Positions 48,101-62,100 of a stretch of 64,000 bases of DNA are shown here, in pieces. The notes beneath the pieces were generated by a model. It did not search any database, had not been told where the DNA came from, and saw only the letters and a list, made by a program, of their open reading frames with translations. Numbering within the stretch: the first letter of the stretch is position 1; each line of letters starts with the position of its first letter. The position numbers and the translations under genes are program-made. Source of the DNA: Bugula neritina (lineage: Eukaryota; Bryozoa; Gymnolaemata; Cheilostomatida; Bugulidae); the NCBI GenBank assembly GCA_964035545.1, contig OZ037766.1, positions 13,815,222 through 13,879,221 on the forward strand, read 5' to 3'.

Positions 48101-51100
48101 TCATGTAAAAATAAATGCAAAATTAACCTAGCATAAACTTTTTTTCTAGAGCCTTATAGGCTACAAGCTTCATTGCTTTTAAAAGTGAGTGTATTTAATG
48201 CATGTTTCTATAATCAGGTCTGCTTACCTCCTTTGACTACTGATTCAATGTCCACACCTTTCTCTTCTGCCATATATCCAAGTACTGAAAATATAACAAG
48301 GCCGGCAAAAACACTGGTTCCACAGTTGATGAGAGACACGATCAGTGAATCCCTACAATATACGCAGGTCTTGCTAATAACTGGAAGTTGTATAACATTT
48401 TTACTTTTGAAGGAAATCAACTTAATTTTTTATAAACATTATATGCATGTACTAAGAAATATTAATTTAATTTATGCTGGTTTTTCTTTAATGTTTTCTA
48501 TTACACAAAGTTATGAGTTCTTAAGTACGTAGTTTCATTATAGCCACTAGATGTTTTTAAATAGCGTTTGGAGGCTATACTGGACTGCAAAACTGTTTAC
48601 CATACCTTATTAGTTGGTAATTTTTGTAATCACTGGCAGTTGTTTAAGTATGTCAATAGTCAAACAACGATATATGTAAGAAAAGCTCTAAAAAACACTG
48701 CATAAATGTTATTTCTATAGCGTTTGGTGGTTATCAACGTACAATAATTAGTAATCAAGCACCCAGTGACACAATATTCTACAGATATATGGTCAAGCAA
48801 AGACAACTTCCCAAAATAACTCAATCAGCTATCAACATGGATGTAACTTTATTTCCTAAAACCAACTTATTAAAGAATGTAGCAAACCTGTAACAGTTGT
48901 TGTTAAACTTGTTGTAACTGGACATTGCTATCAGTCCTCCAGAGCAAGCGCTGAGGGAGTAGAAGATCTGAGTGGCAGCGTCAGACCAGACTCTGGCATT
49001 CTTCAGCTCTTCAAACCTACATACAGAGCTCAGTGATGTATCAGGACATAAGCTTATATTATTAGGCTTTTTATTATAGTACAGTTCTCCCTTCATCTCA
49101 TGGATCCATTTCTTACAAAGTTGCATAAGCCATTAGAACGACTTGGACCCCCATTTTTGTGGCTTATCGAGATAAAATGGCCGGGTTCAACAGATGCATG
49201 AGTTAAATAATATGGTATCCTAACATGTCTCAAATTGAGGCTTTGTGATCTGCAGCTTAGTGAGATGCGGAGGAAGCACTGTATATTGCTAGGCCACACG
49301 GTGGCTAGTCAATATTGGTCCAAAAGTCCACTGGTCTGAATGAAGTTGCATGTTTAATAAAAGAAAACTATTATTACTTGCATTGTGGAGGCCTGTGTGT
49401 ATTGTAGGTCTAATAGTTTTCAGGTTAAAACCCCATATCCCAAACCCTTAACAATGGCTTGTCATGTGTACTAGGCAAATATTTTTGGACCAATGGACCT
49501 TCGGACCAACAGTCCTTCAGAATATTGACCCGTCCCCGATTATCCTACCTTATAATATATAATGTAAAAACATAATAGTATATTATAATTCACAGGCATA
49601 TTAATTTAATAAACTAATATGTATATATATTGGTTCTAAACAGAAGAATATCATATATTTACACAAAAATCAAATGAAAAAAAAAACATGTGAAGCATAC
49701 CTAGGAGTTAAATAGTACAAGATGCCTTTTGCGGGTCCAGGACCAGGAAGGGTAACTCCACGAATCAATAGAATAAATAGCATGACGTATGGGAATATGG
49801 CAGTGAAGTAGACAATCTAAAAATAATAAAGGAAGTATAGCATAATTTCAATATGTAAACAGATTCACATGTGTAAGATTATCATAGACAAGACATAATG
49901 TCAATATATATTCAGCCATCGTATAGCATATATTCCGGAAAACCAACCGCCACTCCTGTCATTTGATCGCCTGGCAATGTGAAACATACACTTCAAAACA
50001 AAACTTAGAAGTGGGTTTTTCTTTACATAAAGTTGTGGATTACATCGGATCATTCTGTTGAAGAACAATACTTTTGGTGAAATACAAACTTTTGGGAACT
50101 TATTAAATTTAGATGAGATGCATGACATGGCAGAAAAATTTTCTTTCTTTTAAACAAGGTGACCACAGACCTACTCAAGTGACATATTATTTGTCAAGAG
50201 TGTATTACTTGTGTCACTATGAATACTATGCAGTATAGCTCTAATTAAATATGAATGTAATCAGGTTTTACGTTGTACAACCTGCAAGCAAAAATTATCA
50301 TCCACTTGATGCTTTGTAATATTGTTAACTCCTAGCAAATAAAAGTTTTTAATCCAGCTGAGTTGTTCCCTTTATTGGTATAAACACAATCTAGTTGGTT
50401 AACTTGAAATAGTTCATTATTATAGCAAGGTTATTACGTTTTTATTAAACAGTCTAAAAGTTTAATGAAAATGTTATTTGCTATGTAAATTTTTCTCCGT
50501 TACTAACAGAGCTAGCAAAAATAAAACTCGCTGACAAAATTTTCAGTTCTAAGATATTAAATCAGTAAACATAATAAAAATAATTTCTACTCTAGACACA
50601 TTCAACCACCTTTACAATTACATGATAAGACACTTTGTCCCAGTTGAAAGTTGGCCAGCCTAGCCTAATCTTATGTTCTTGGACTTTAACTTGAAATAGC
50701 AACTTATATTACGACTATAGCCAGTAAGGTGGTGTATTCTACTAGCAATAAACATCAGCATAATTCATATCTTCTGATCAATATATAAATTATTCTCTAC
50801 TGAGAGTTTGTGCACTTCATTAGCTCACAACATTATTGATTCTCTACTTAACAGCTAATAAGTAACCATTTTGTCCAACAGTTTCTGCTGTACTACAATA
50901 ACATCACTAGTATAGCAAGCAGTACGGAGAAATAACAGAGCCTTGGTACAAACTAACTCAGTAAGGAGATTCAGCTCTCGGACTAATGGGATTAGAAATT
51001 TTCTATAATGGAAAGATTGCATTTATATGTAAACATTGGAAGTAAATCTTTGGCACAAAGCCAGTAAAGAAAAACTCTGCAACAGCTATGCTGTTATATA

Positions 51101-53703
51101 ACTGTGTGCTCTGTTATTTAATTATGTTTGTACAAAATTGTATTAAATTTCCAAACACCTTAACTGCTGTTCAGTTGCAAGATAATTAAACAGAGGGTAA
51201 TGTTCTGTATCTCTAAAATTGTCTAAAAATTCCATTCACAATTTTTTGCTCTTCTTGTAGCTTTAGCAGCTTATTCTAACCTGCGTCGATTCATTTAACC
51301 TTCTTTAGAGCAATAACATTGCTGTGTGGACAGGCAGTCAAGCCTGTGATATTTTCACCTGAATCTAAATGCTTGCTTTGAAGTTGCTGACCAGTTACAA
51401 TTCTCTCACAGAAATGGGATGCTTGCTCTAATTACTTATTGTTTTGTAAAAGTTGTGACCCCATACTGCCATTGATACTGTTAAACACAGTAATTAAATT
51501 TAGATACATGTATAATAAAATATGCCAGACTTGGGCAATTTTGAGTCTGCAATTCGCAAGTATTTTATGAAATGTCAAAAATGAGTAGATGGTAGTGGAA
51601 TCAAATATCACGTGTCTGCCACTGTTGGGTCGGCAACTGGTGGCAGCCACGAAAGCAGTTGGACCTTCATGACCAACAATAGCCTACCACTAACCCAAGG
51701 AATCAACATGTTAGTTATACAAATAATATTGGAAATACCACTACAACTTATTTGTTGGCATTGGTATTTCTAGGATTACCAGTTTCCATAGCAATGGGTG
51801 CAAAACTATATAGTTGACTATGCCAGGGTTCAAAACACTAATTTAAGTTTTAAAGTTAATTAAACTTGTAGTTCTCGAATAAGTTTTGTACAAAAATATC
51901 AGCATTTGGCACTTTGCTATTTTCTGAATTGTTTTGTCGTTACATTTACATAAAATAGCTACTTTCTGCTTACACTTCAATAATAGACCTGCAGTTATAG
52001 TAATTGAGTAATCAATACCATTTCATATATATATTAAGTTTTACACAATGTACCTAACTCTTAATAAATTAAAACCTATACATTCAGTTTAACAAATACA
52101 AATGGTAGTAAAGTTGGTCATCATGATCTTAACATGAAGCTTATACTTGGAACACATCTGTTGAAAATACACAAAAGTGAGGGAAGATATTGAACTGTTG
52201 TTGGATTGGTACTGAAGTATTTATACTTTTGCTTTTTAAACTGTTAGTTTGTGAACTAGAATTTCTTTAATGTTTTAAATAGATTATTACGTCATAAGTC
52301 TGCACATGTGTATTTATTTTATTTGTAAACCATTTGATATTTTGGTATGCCCTTTAAAACATTGATAATTATGTTAATCTCAACATCTCCCAACTTGGTA
52401 AAAAGATTTGGAACTATACTTGTATAAACAATGATTTACAGAGCTTTTGGGCAAGCTATTACTGTGTGTTAAATCATATTGAATGCAGAGATTTTATAGT
52501 GATCAAAATAATGAATGGAGTAACTGTAAGAGTTACTCTTCCCAACAGTTGTACACTTTATATTTCAGAGATTTTAGTATTTTGAAAAGCAAGCTTGACT
52601 TGAACAAAGTGAAGACGAGTCGGAATTCTGTCAGAGTATAAACAAACTAAAACTCAACAGAATCCCTCAGTACATAAGCTAATGTGACTCAGTATTCATA
52701 AAAACTTTGATGTATGCAGATTGGATTTGTTGAGAATTTGGTCCTTAGTAATTATCTACGAAGATAAATTGCAAGAAATTTAAAAAATTGTCATTTTCTT
52801 CTTGATGTAAGCATAAATGTGCAACTATGAGTCAACTCAGACTCAGAATTAGTTATACTTGCCAGTTTTACCCTGCATTTTCTTGGGGAGAAAAATATTT
52901 TCAATAAATTTGCATATTTTCTAAATTTACCTTGCCTAGAGATGAAATGCCTTTTATGAGTACCAAGCATACAAACAGCCAAGCAATAAACAGGGTGATT
53001 GTTAGTTTCCATGAGACTCCGCCCATTATTTCCGGGAAGTCAGATTGGTTGAGCACATAGTTGTAGTAGTAATCTTCTGAGGGAGTGACGGAGGGAATAA
53101 GTATGCAGGATCCATTGACCAAGGTGTGAGTAACATTGCAGGGCTGACCCTCTGGTATCAATGTAATGTTTGCTGTAAAAACACATTGAAAATTTGAAAT
53201 GTTTCTTTATACAACTTAATTTTCAATTTCATTTACTTATTGAGTATATGTATTACTTTATAGCTTTGATCATTTGCAAGTTCTGAAGCTGAATTGACTA
53301 CAAAAACAATAAAAAGACTCTTATTGCAAAGAATTCATTATAATATATCATTTGATTTGATTTTATCTGTGAACTAGAGCAAACCTAATTTGGAGAACTG
53401 GTTGAATACATGAAATATTAGATATAAGCCACTGCACCTGAGAAGTTGCCGTTGTAGATTGGTGGTTTACAGTTTGGCGCACTCCATTCATGGTCACAGT
53501 GCACCCATGGCAGTTGTTTGGTAAATGAGGCACCCAGATAAAAGAGCACATGTGCGATGATAACGTTATAGTACAAGGCGATAAGCCAAGATACACACAC
53601 TGAGCAAAACCCAAGACCTGCAAATATAAAATATGCATACATAAGTTATGTTGTAAGACAAGCAATAATAAGTATACATACGTACGCGCGCACACACACA
53701 CAC

Positions 53704-53734
<31 letters not shown>

Positions 53735-55648
53735 CATATAATGTGTTTACCAATTCCATAATTTGTATTTATAAAACTTATCAAAATAAATAAACAACTA
53801 AATATAAAGACAGTATACTATAACATACAAACCAAGTTGTTTGTGGGGGGGGGGAGGGGAAACTTTCTTAAAACAAAGTGTGTACTGTATATCTACAGAT
53901 CTACCTTTCCACAGCAGTTATGCAAATGTGTAGATTACTAAAAATGCCCAGCTTGCTGTCTAACTCATCGAAGGTAACAAACATTAACTGTTATTAGTTA
54001 ATCTGCTGAATTGGGTAATTACTGCTGAAGCTGAATAAAATTTTTAGCATAAAACAAATTTGAAACGGTTTTTTTTTTCTATTTTCATTGCAAATGGCTA
54101 CACTTTTACAGCAATGGCTATAAAGTTGTCAAAACTTGCCTTTAAATAGAGGGTTGATTTTCCACACTGTAATTGGGCCTAGGGAGGCGAACTGACCAAA
54201 GGCGAGCTCCATGAAGAACAGTGGTAAACCAACAGTAGCCAGCATGATAATGTACGGCAGTAAAAAAGCACCTGTAATATAATAGATATTAGTCCTAGTC
54301 ATTTAAACTGAACAGACTAGCAAACATTTTATGTAAGAAGCAGAAAACAGCTAAAGCTAAAACAGTAATTAGTGGTTCACAGTTTGTTTGATTAGCCTTT
54401 GAAATAACTTTTTATCATTTCAAGATGCTAAGAATGCCACAATTTTGCCACCAACTGCTACCATCATTAGCACATATCATTAGCTGGTGCACTTGGCTGT
54501 GGTACCAAAAGTTTAGAGATACATAATATTAATCAATTATTTAAAACATATTAAAAAACTAACTCTCAAATGCTCATTGCTCCACACTAACCACCGGCAT
54601 TGAGCATGAAATTATGGCAAGTAGTGTAATTTAGCAGCGAACTGCTACTGTTTCATACCTCCTCCATTTCTATAAGCCAAATAAGGAAATCTCCAGACAT
54701 TCCCCAACCCAACAGCATAGCCTACACAGGTTAGAATAAACTCTAGCTGTCCACCCCACTGTTGCCTGTTGTTGCCATCTTGCTCGCCATTTTCAGCAGT
54801 TCCATTATCTCGGTCTAACTTTTTCTATAATGTTGAAACAATTGAAAATTAGTCTCTACATGTTACATTGTCACCCCTTTTAGAGCTTGTATTTTGCTGT
54901 ATTACATAACATTTCAGTAAACTACAACAATAAGTTGCACTAAGTTCCACTGAATAAAATAATATTGGTTTACATATTCCTTATGCTTATAACTAAAGCC
55001 TCCAAGTTAATTGCATTGACCAAGTAAGAAACGGTTTTAAAAGTTTTGAATGCTACCAAAACCCATAACTTCACAGCTTCATTTTACTTGCAATGACTTC
55101 TACTTCATGATTTACTGGCAAATCATTATTGATCGAATACAATATAATTTCCCTAACCAGATACAATGTAACATTAGTAGAACAAAATTTATGGAAAATT
55201 CCCCTTCTTGTGAAAACAGAAACAAGGGTTGGGCCCTTATTGTGTAAATTATATACCCAACAGTGTCATTATGTCCTTTATTATAGCTTACTGTTGATAT
55301 GGTTAACATATAATAAAGAAGGAAAGCCGTTGGAATCCTTTGGAACATGGTACAGGGACTGCCCTCTTGATTATCAACTATTAGTCTGCCCTAATTGGTG
55401 AGAAAATTTGTCCTGAGAAGTTGTACAATCATATTATTTATACCATTATAATTATGAGAGAGTGTGAAGTTATTTGTTATTCTGTTACAACATTCGTAGT
55501 AGGGCCACTAGTCCAGACTAAAGATAACAACATATAATAACCTTTAATTTATGGGTATGGCAAGGACACTTACTGTGTTTAGAGGTGAGGTGGAGGAAAG
55601 AGTCTCATTTATATCTAGAGACAAATCACTGCTTAGTTGAGTGGACAT
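45103..55648 (-). CDS. SLC6A5-like: SLC6 sodium/chloride-dependent transporter, glycine-transporter-like (12 exons, 692 aa)
   Basis: This family drives uptake of amino acids or transmitters with Na+ and Cl-. Exons 55574-55648, 54659-54824, 54140-54271, 53438-53617, 52931-53172, 49701-49816, 48888-49016, 48228-48352, 47671-47921, 46763-46963, 45741-45905 and 45103-45399 join in phase. TM1 carries [15 protein letters not shown] (60-74), the Na+/substrate site. TM3 has ALYYNVI. The second extracellular loop has two Cys and five N-glycosylation sequons (NFS, NIT, NVT, NGS, NQS). TM6 reads SLSACSGGL (324-332) and TM8 reads LGFGSQF (421-427). RGVTLPG, SSYNKF and NNCYR match the GlyT branch. The tail ends in DTPM, a possible class I PDZ ligand. 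Intron 3 uses a GC donor. Intron 5 is 3.1 kb. Substrate is inferred, not shown. Confidence 0.93.
49308..49529. repeat. Imperfect foldback element in SLC6 intron 6
   Basis: GTCAATATTGGTCCAAAAGT at the left and the reverse complement of the right end (GTCAATATTCTGAAGGACTG, then TTGGTCC) share the terminal GTCAATATT and the GGTCCA-type units. This suggests a decayed 222 bp inverted-repeat element. Confidence 0.45.
53683..53737. repeat. CA/TACA microsatellite in SLC6 intron 3
   Basis: GCGCGCACACACACACACAC followed by TACATACATACA and TATATA units, just upstream (in transcript order) of exon 4. Confidence 0.85.
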
Positions 55649-58600
55649 CTTCTCCAAAGTACTCTAAGGAACAACATCTTATATATTATACAGATAACAT
55701 ACTAGGGACTAGAAACATCAAAGCTGAACAGAAATTTGATGACCTATGTCTGTCAGACACGGCCATTTACTAATTATCTTACTATTAACAAGGCCATAAA
55801 AATATGTACAAACTTTATTTTCTAGTGCAAATTTTATGCAGCAGTGCAATTTTTTTTCTTTTATTTGTTGTTGGACATAATTATCACTACTTTAATTACT
55901 TTCTTTCCTAGATCTACACTCTACAGTGTAGGGTAAAAGATATACCTAGATTCTACAAAATCAAAAAGTGATTTGGTTGACCAAAAATGGTTACTGTTGG
56001 TTTTGCTTATCAGCACAAGATAATTAACTATACTGCCAGTGAATGGTGCACTTGGTGTAAAGCATATTTTAAATTAAAAAACAGCAGGGCCATTAATGAT
56101 CAAAATGTGAAATAATATAAACTCCAGAGTGCAATTGAGGTTACTAGTAGGTTTCTACTGATGAATTAATAATGATTTCCGATATAAGTATCACCTCTGT
56201 GCATTAAAATCTTGATTTGTTTACATATATTTTTTTTCAAAATAAAGCGTGCTGCAATCATATAAAAAATTTAGGTAGTTGAACCAATCTAAATATTTGC
56301 CCTTTAGCAATTATAGACTCAACAAAGTTATTTGAAGCAGTTTTCAGGGTAGCTATTCAATCTAAGCTATGTAATCATTTAGTTTACTGTAACTTTGGTG
56401 ACCTTCACAGTGATTGGTTATTAGAGCAAGCATTGCTATTATTAGCTACTGTTTGCAAGCTATTTCCCCACCATTATATAACTAGGCCATTATACGAAAG
56501 CTGAAACAACAATGGAAGACAAAAGGTGGTTTTCTATTCCAATCGAAGTTAACAACAATTTAGCTTGTAAATATTATTTGAACTAAATTTCCGGCTTATC
56601 CAACACTGTTAAGGTAATTTTACAATAAATATCAGCAAAAATCTGTCCCGACAGAAAACCCAGATGCTCTATTGTTTGGCTTTTAATAATCTAGCTAATT
56701 TTGATTAGACAAAACCATGAAAAATTTTAAATTTAAACAATTTACAAGATATGCTGCAAGAGTAAAATAAGTTTTCGAAAATTCTGTCATGGTCTATAAA
56801 AACACTTCAGGTTAAAATAAACAGAAACTACTGAAACTAAGAACTTTTTCATTATTTATAGTAAGTACAGTGTAGGAGTTTATATTAATCAGTTCAAAAG
56901 GTTTACATCAATATCAATATCAATATGTTTGAAATTGTACACCTGTATATAGTAATTGTAAGTATTACTATTCTACATTGCTCTTGCTTGCAAGAGTATG
57001 TTTGTACTTGTACATGTTGATGTTGCGTAAAACTAGAAGTAGAAGCATATAGGTTAGCACAGACTTGCAATATATGCATTCCACAAACCTGCTAAACATC
57101 CAGTTTCAATTTATGTAGTCTAATTTACCTTATTACCTCTCTATTAGGCTTTAGCACTCACCTTTCTTTACTATTAGCTGTCTAATTAGTGCTGATGTTG
57201 GGAACTTGTGAACTAATAATCATCAGCTAATACTCTTCTGCCTACTGACTGTCCAGGATAGAGTAGACTAATGCTGGTTTCTAAGAACTGGAAGCTCCTT
57301 ATTCATGAATTGATGTTGTAGTTGAGAAGAGGCTATGGTAGGCAAACCAGTATGCCAGCAAAGAGTGCAAGTGTAGAGTGATGGGCCGGCTGTTAAAACC
57401 AGTGCCTATGTATGATTATGTCAACCAATCAAATGACACAATGTTGGTTTAGACGCAAACGGATATACAAGGATATGTAATTAAATGAAGATACAAAATA
57501 TATAGAATAAACATTATATGGGAAGGGTATAACATGCTGACATAAATGCTAATATTTAATAGTAATTAAAAGAAACTAAAGTGAAGTTTAATACCACAGA
57601 ATTGTGAAAAACATCTCTATCAACAGCAATTTACTTGTTTGTGTCAAAGTGGTTTTATTGCTATGAAAGTCATAGTCAATTGAGAGCGTGCCAGTGTGTG
57701 AGCTGATTACATTCGATTCAAAGGCGCAATGGTGTATTTTGGCTCTCCATTAATTGACATAACCTAGACATTGCCGTATTATGGCAAAATGTATTTATCT
57801 AGACAAAATAGTCAAGGCTCTTAGTATATGAATGAATAATAATACATTGGCTACAAGGGCCCAGCATGTTTAAAACTCGAATAGTGCAGTTACTAAATGA
57901 TACTAACCAAAAGTTGCTATCTATTTTTATAATAAATTGCTGTGCAGCCATGACAATTTTATCTCTATTTTAATGTGCTATTTCTAGAGCAATTATTCGA
58001 AGCACTTGGCATGAAATTGTAACTTTGATTGCTAAACTTAAAAGTAAATGTAATGTTGCCAAAACAGACATTTTTTATAACTGTTGACATCAGGCACAAC
58101 GGCATTTTGTCAAATGAACAGCAATTTTGTCAAACTAAACAAGTTGCTAGAGAATTGTTTATTTATAATGGTTCACTTACCCAGAGGTACCAGTTTTAAA
58201 ACTCTAAATCCTACCACTTATAGATCGGTTACTAACAGTAAAGCATTCAACTAATGGCAAATTGCCAGCTACTAACAGTTCCAACTAACACGGTCGTTTC
58301 TATTGCAAGAGCGAATCAATGAATATATTGATTAACAGTGTGGGAATAATGTTTATACAGCATTGTTTTTGAACAGCCAACCAATGCTTACTAGTTAGCA
58401 ATCATAATGGCCTCTTAAACAGAAAAACAGAGATTTAATATGCTGCATTATAGTCTCTTTGTCTCCATACGTTATAAAGTAATGCTCCATTCACGTAAAA
58501 CTTAATTGTTTGGATAGTACGCCGATAGGAAAATGCGTAGTTGGCCAATTGGTAGAGCACAGGCTAGAGTTGGTTGCTCTTAGCAACTACAAGCGAATCA

Positions 58601-59063
58601 AACGTGGTTTAGAACTATTGTACAAATATAGTATAGTAATCATTATTGCTATAAGAAAATACAAGACTATTGTCAATTACTATTACAGTGTGTAGTCATT
58701 TGGTGACTGAGCTAACTAACTAATGCATTGCTTTTGGAATAGTGTAAGTAGCAACTATATTTATGTGCGAAGTGTTATCATCATTATTAGTACACAACTG
58801 ATATTTTATTTTGCAGCTGAACAATATAGGTACATTTGAAAGTGTCTCTCTAATAGATTATCATAATCATTGTCAATGTGAATGTAACGCAGTCTCATTT
58901 AGCAACGTGCTGGTTTATAAAGCAATGTTATTTAAAAGTTGTGACACTATCCTGTTCATGATCTTTGAACTGGTGGTAACCCACCAGCACCAAGTGCTGT
59001 AGTAGAGTCTGAGTTTACATTATCAGAATGTCACAAACTTTATATTAATTTTGTGTTTTACAG
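55649..59063. other. 3.4 kb between divergent SLC6 and the right-hand gene
   Basis: AT-rich. It should contain both promoters and 5' UTR exons, but none can be fixed by eye. It holds one tRNA-like segment (58537-58605). No protein-coding exon recognised. Confidence 0.5.
58537..58605 (+). repeat. tRNA-like segment, possible SINE head
   Basis: GTAGTTGGCCAATTGGTAGAGCAC-type sequence resembles a tRNA D-arm/A-box, followed after a variable stretch by GCGAATCAAACG, a degenerate B-box position. No proper cloverleaf, so not a working tRNA gene. Confidence 0.4.
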
Positions 59064-59185
59064 AGTGGGACCTTCAGGCTGAGGTAGAAAGGAAAGGGTG
59101 CAATAAAACTCTGGCATGTTGGGGATGTGAATACTCTAATTTAAACTGCCAATTACTTTGCTATATCAGTTATACAGTGAAAGTA

Positions 59186-62100
59186 ATGTTTAATTTTGGT
59201 AAAATTGATTACTGGGGTGATGCGATACCTCACCGCCCCGCAGAATTGTCATATATTAAACAGGTAAGGGCTAAGCTATAAAACAAACTAGTCATAAACT
59301 TATCCCCTTATTCAATATATGTCTGCTTATTCAACCAATTGTTTTTTAAGTCGAAGATAGACCGTCATATAAAAATCATTCCTTCGTTGTTACAATGAAT
59401 CAGGGTACTATGCATTCATATTAATATATGTATCACATTTCGAATAAACCTTTTTCAAGATTCCCCTACCAATAGAGAGTATTCCTCGCAGAGCCAAGAT
59501 TAACGCCAGATGTATTGACAAGATGACTATATTGCAACCTTCATTGCCAACCAGAAAACAGGTGATTGAGTATACTCTAACAGTCTAACTTAGCATTCAG
59601 ATTGTTATTGAGTTACAGTGTGCTATTGCATATATATTCAGCTTTAAAAGGCAAGTTAGGCATGTAAGTTAAATATTCTTATTAACAAAGTTCTATAAGC
59701 TTTATTTCAATGACATTAATGCAGTAAGCTAGTCTATTTGCTTTTATCCTGACAGTTGCTGCCAAACACAACATTTAACAAAGATGGAATGTGATAGTCA
59801 TTATTATCTTGCACCACATCAGAATGTGTATTTTGTGGTTTTATTTTCAAGTACCAGCATGTTTTGACATTGATTCATTACATGCCAGTCGCTTTGTCTG
59901 TTCTGTTCAATAGACCTGATCAGGTAAACACTTGTCAAGCTGAGATTTGATTAGTTTAATTTTACATTCAATTAGAAATACATTTAATGATTAATGGCTG
60001 CATATATTTAAGGAGCCTTTAAATTTTGTGTGAAAGCCTTCTACTATTACACAAATGTTCATGATTTTTTAATAATAAATTGTGCTACCAACATAACCGC
60101 AAAATATTATATAGATGAAATTAAAGGATATATTGCTCTTATATCAAAGGTGATTATAAAAAATTTAAGAGGACACAGTAAAGAATACCTACATCTGTTA
60201 TCATTAAATTGTTATTAGATTTTTTCAAAGCTAGTATTGCATTCAATGTAAGTTTTAAATCAATTTAGACATAATATCAGCTGAAAGCATTCAGACAATA
60301 AGAATTGTATAATCTATTGAATTTAAATCATTTTACATGCTCTTGTTAGCCAATACTTCTTGATTATATTCTTACTTGAAAAATGATATTAAGGCGAGTT
60401 TGCTAAAAAGTGAGAGTTAATTTAGATTTCAACCAAAATAATAGTAAAAAAAGTTTAAATTAAAATGTTTAGCACTACCTCATGGTAAAATATTTTGTGT
60501 CTTTTTCATTGGAAATTCTGTCATAATCGTATATCCACTTTCTTCAAAGTATTATTTATTATACGATTTGCTATATCAGTCATATAATGTATTTATGCTT
60601 TGATTCAGATAAGGGAGAGTAACTACATTAGAAGGACAGATCAGATACATAATCAGGGGTTTGTGAGCTCCAATGAGCAGCCTTACAAAGAAATAGGTCA
60701 CCCGGTGTACCTGGAGAATAGAAAACTTATTAGCGACGCCCTAGGACTTCCTGTTCAGGTATGAACAACTTTCCCCAAAGTTGTGTCATAGTTACCACAA
60801 CATAGCCAACTTTTCTGTGCTCTTTGGCGTCTTATTGAAACATTACTATAATACCTAATGTATAGAAAAAGGACAAAAAGTTGTTGTAAGCCATAGTTTT
60901 CGTGAATAGCACTTGTTATTCTTTAATAGTTCACATATCTAATATTATAAAAACAAATATTCTTTTCAAATTTTTATTAGAATAATAAATGTTATTTTCT
61001 ACTTTACAGTGCATGTTAGTCTAACTATTGAAACAAATTGATCAAAAATTCCTTTTAATAAAGATAATATTAATTTATGACTAAGGAGAGTGAAGAACAT
61101 CAAGATAAACCATCAACGCCCTCGTCTACCATAGATGATGGCCACGGGGAGTCTTCACCGTACATGATGAGAAGATCAAGGAAACAGCTGAACACACTGC
61201 GCAAAGAGATGGAGCGGGGAAGGTTGTATTACCATACAATACTTTACAACTTTATCCTTTTAGTGTTGAGATTGCTCAGTAGCTGCATAGTGTAATGGGT
61301 AGCCTGCTACCTTGTAAGTTAGAAGTCTGGGGTTCGATTCCTGTCGGGGGGGGGGAGTTATTTTACAGGCCTGTAATAAGATAATATATTATTATAACTA
61401 TGTAGTCTTAAAATATATAATTCATAGTATTTCAAATATATATCATTTTTAGGAATTTACTGCGGAATGTCAAGCTGGGACATGGACTTTTCAAAGTGCT
61501 GCAGGATGAAAGAAAGAAACTAGTGAGTACATTTAACAGCTGCTATTACTTCTAATGCATGATTATAATGCTGTCATTACTACTGCACATACTACAATAA
61601 TATAAAACTACTAATTTAACATGAGTTACTTTTAGTGTTCCCAATATTTACCTATTGCACTACAAGTACTAGTATCAGTACTGATGCATACCTCACTATT
61701 AGTATTAGTATGCATGTTAATACTACTATCACTGTTAGTGTGACTTTGACTAAATGACTAACACTTGCACTGATACATATAAATAATCTACAATATTATA
61801 TTATATGAGTTTCCCTAATAGTGGACACTAATTTTTACAAGCATATGTTTTCTCTAATATTATTAAGATACATAGTATGCATAATCATTTGACATCATTG
61901 TCAGCACATGGTGATCTATGGTTTGAAGGTGTAGATTTTGGGATCATTTTAGCAAACCTTACTGACTTAGGTCTCAGAAATATAGTTTTACAAGTGGAAC
62001 TTGATTTACTGTAGTCACTTTTTACCTTCATCATTTAGATATCTAGAAGAGAAATGGACGAGGCTTTGGCGAAGCAAAGAGCCATGATGAATTGGCAAGC

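Noticed and set aside
61275-61346. Working tRNA-Thr gene
   Set aside because: The B box is perfect, but the anticodon and T stems do not pair and the D loop is too long.
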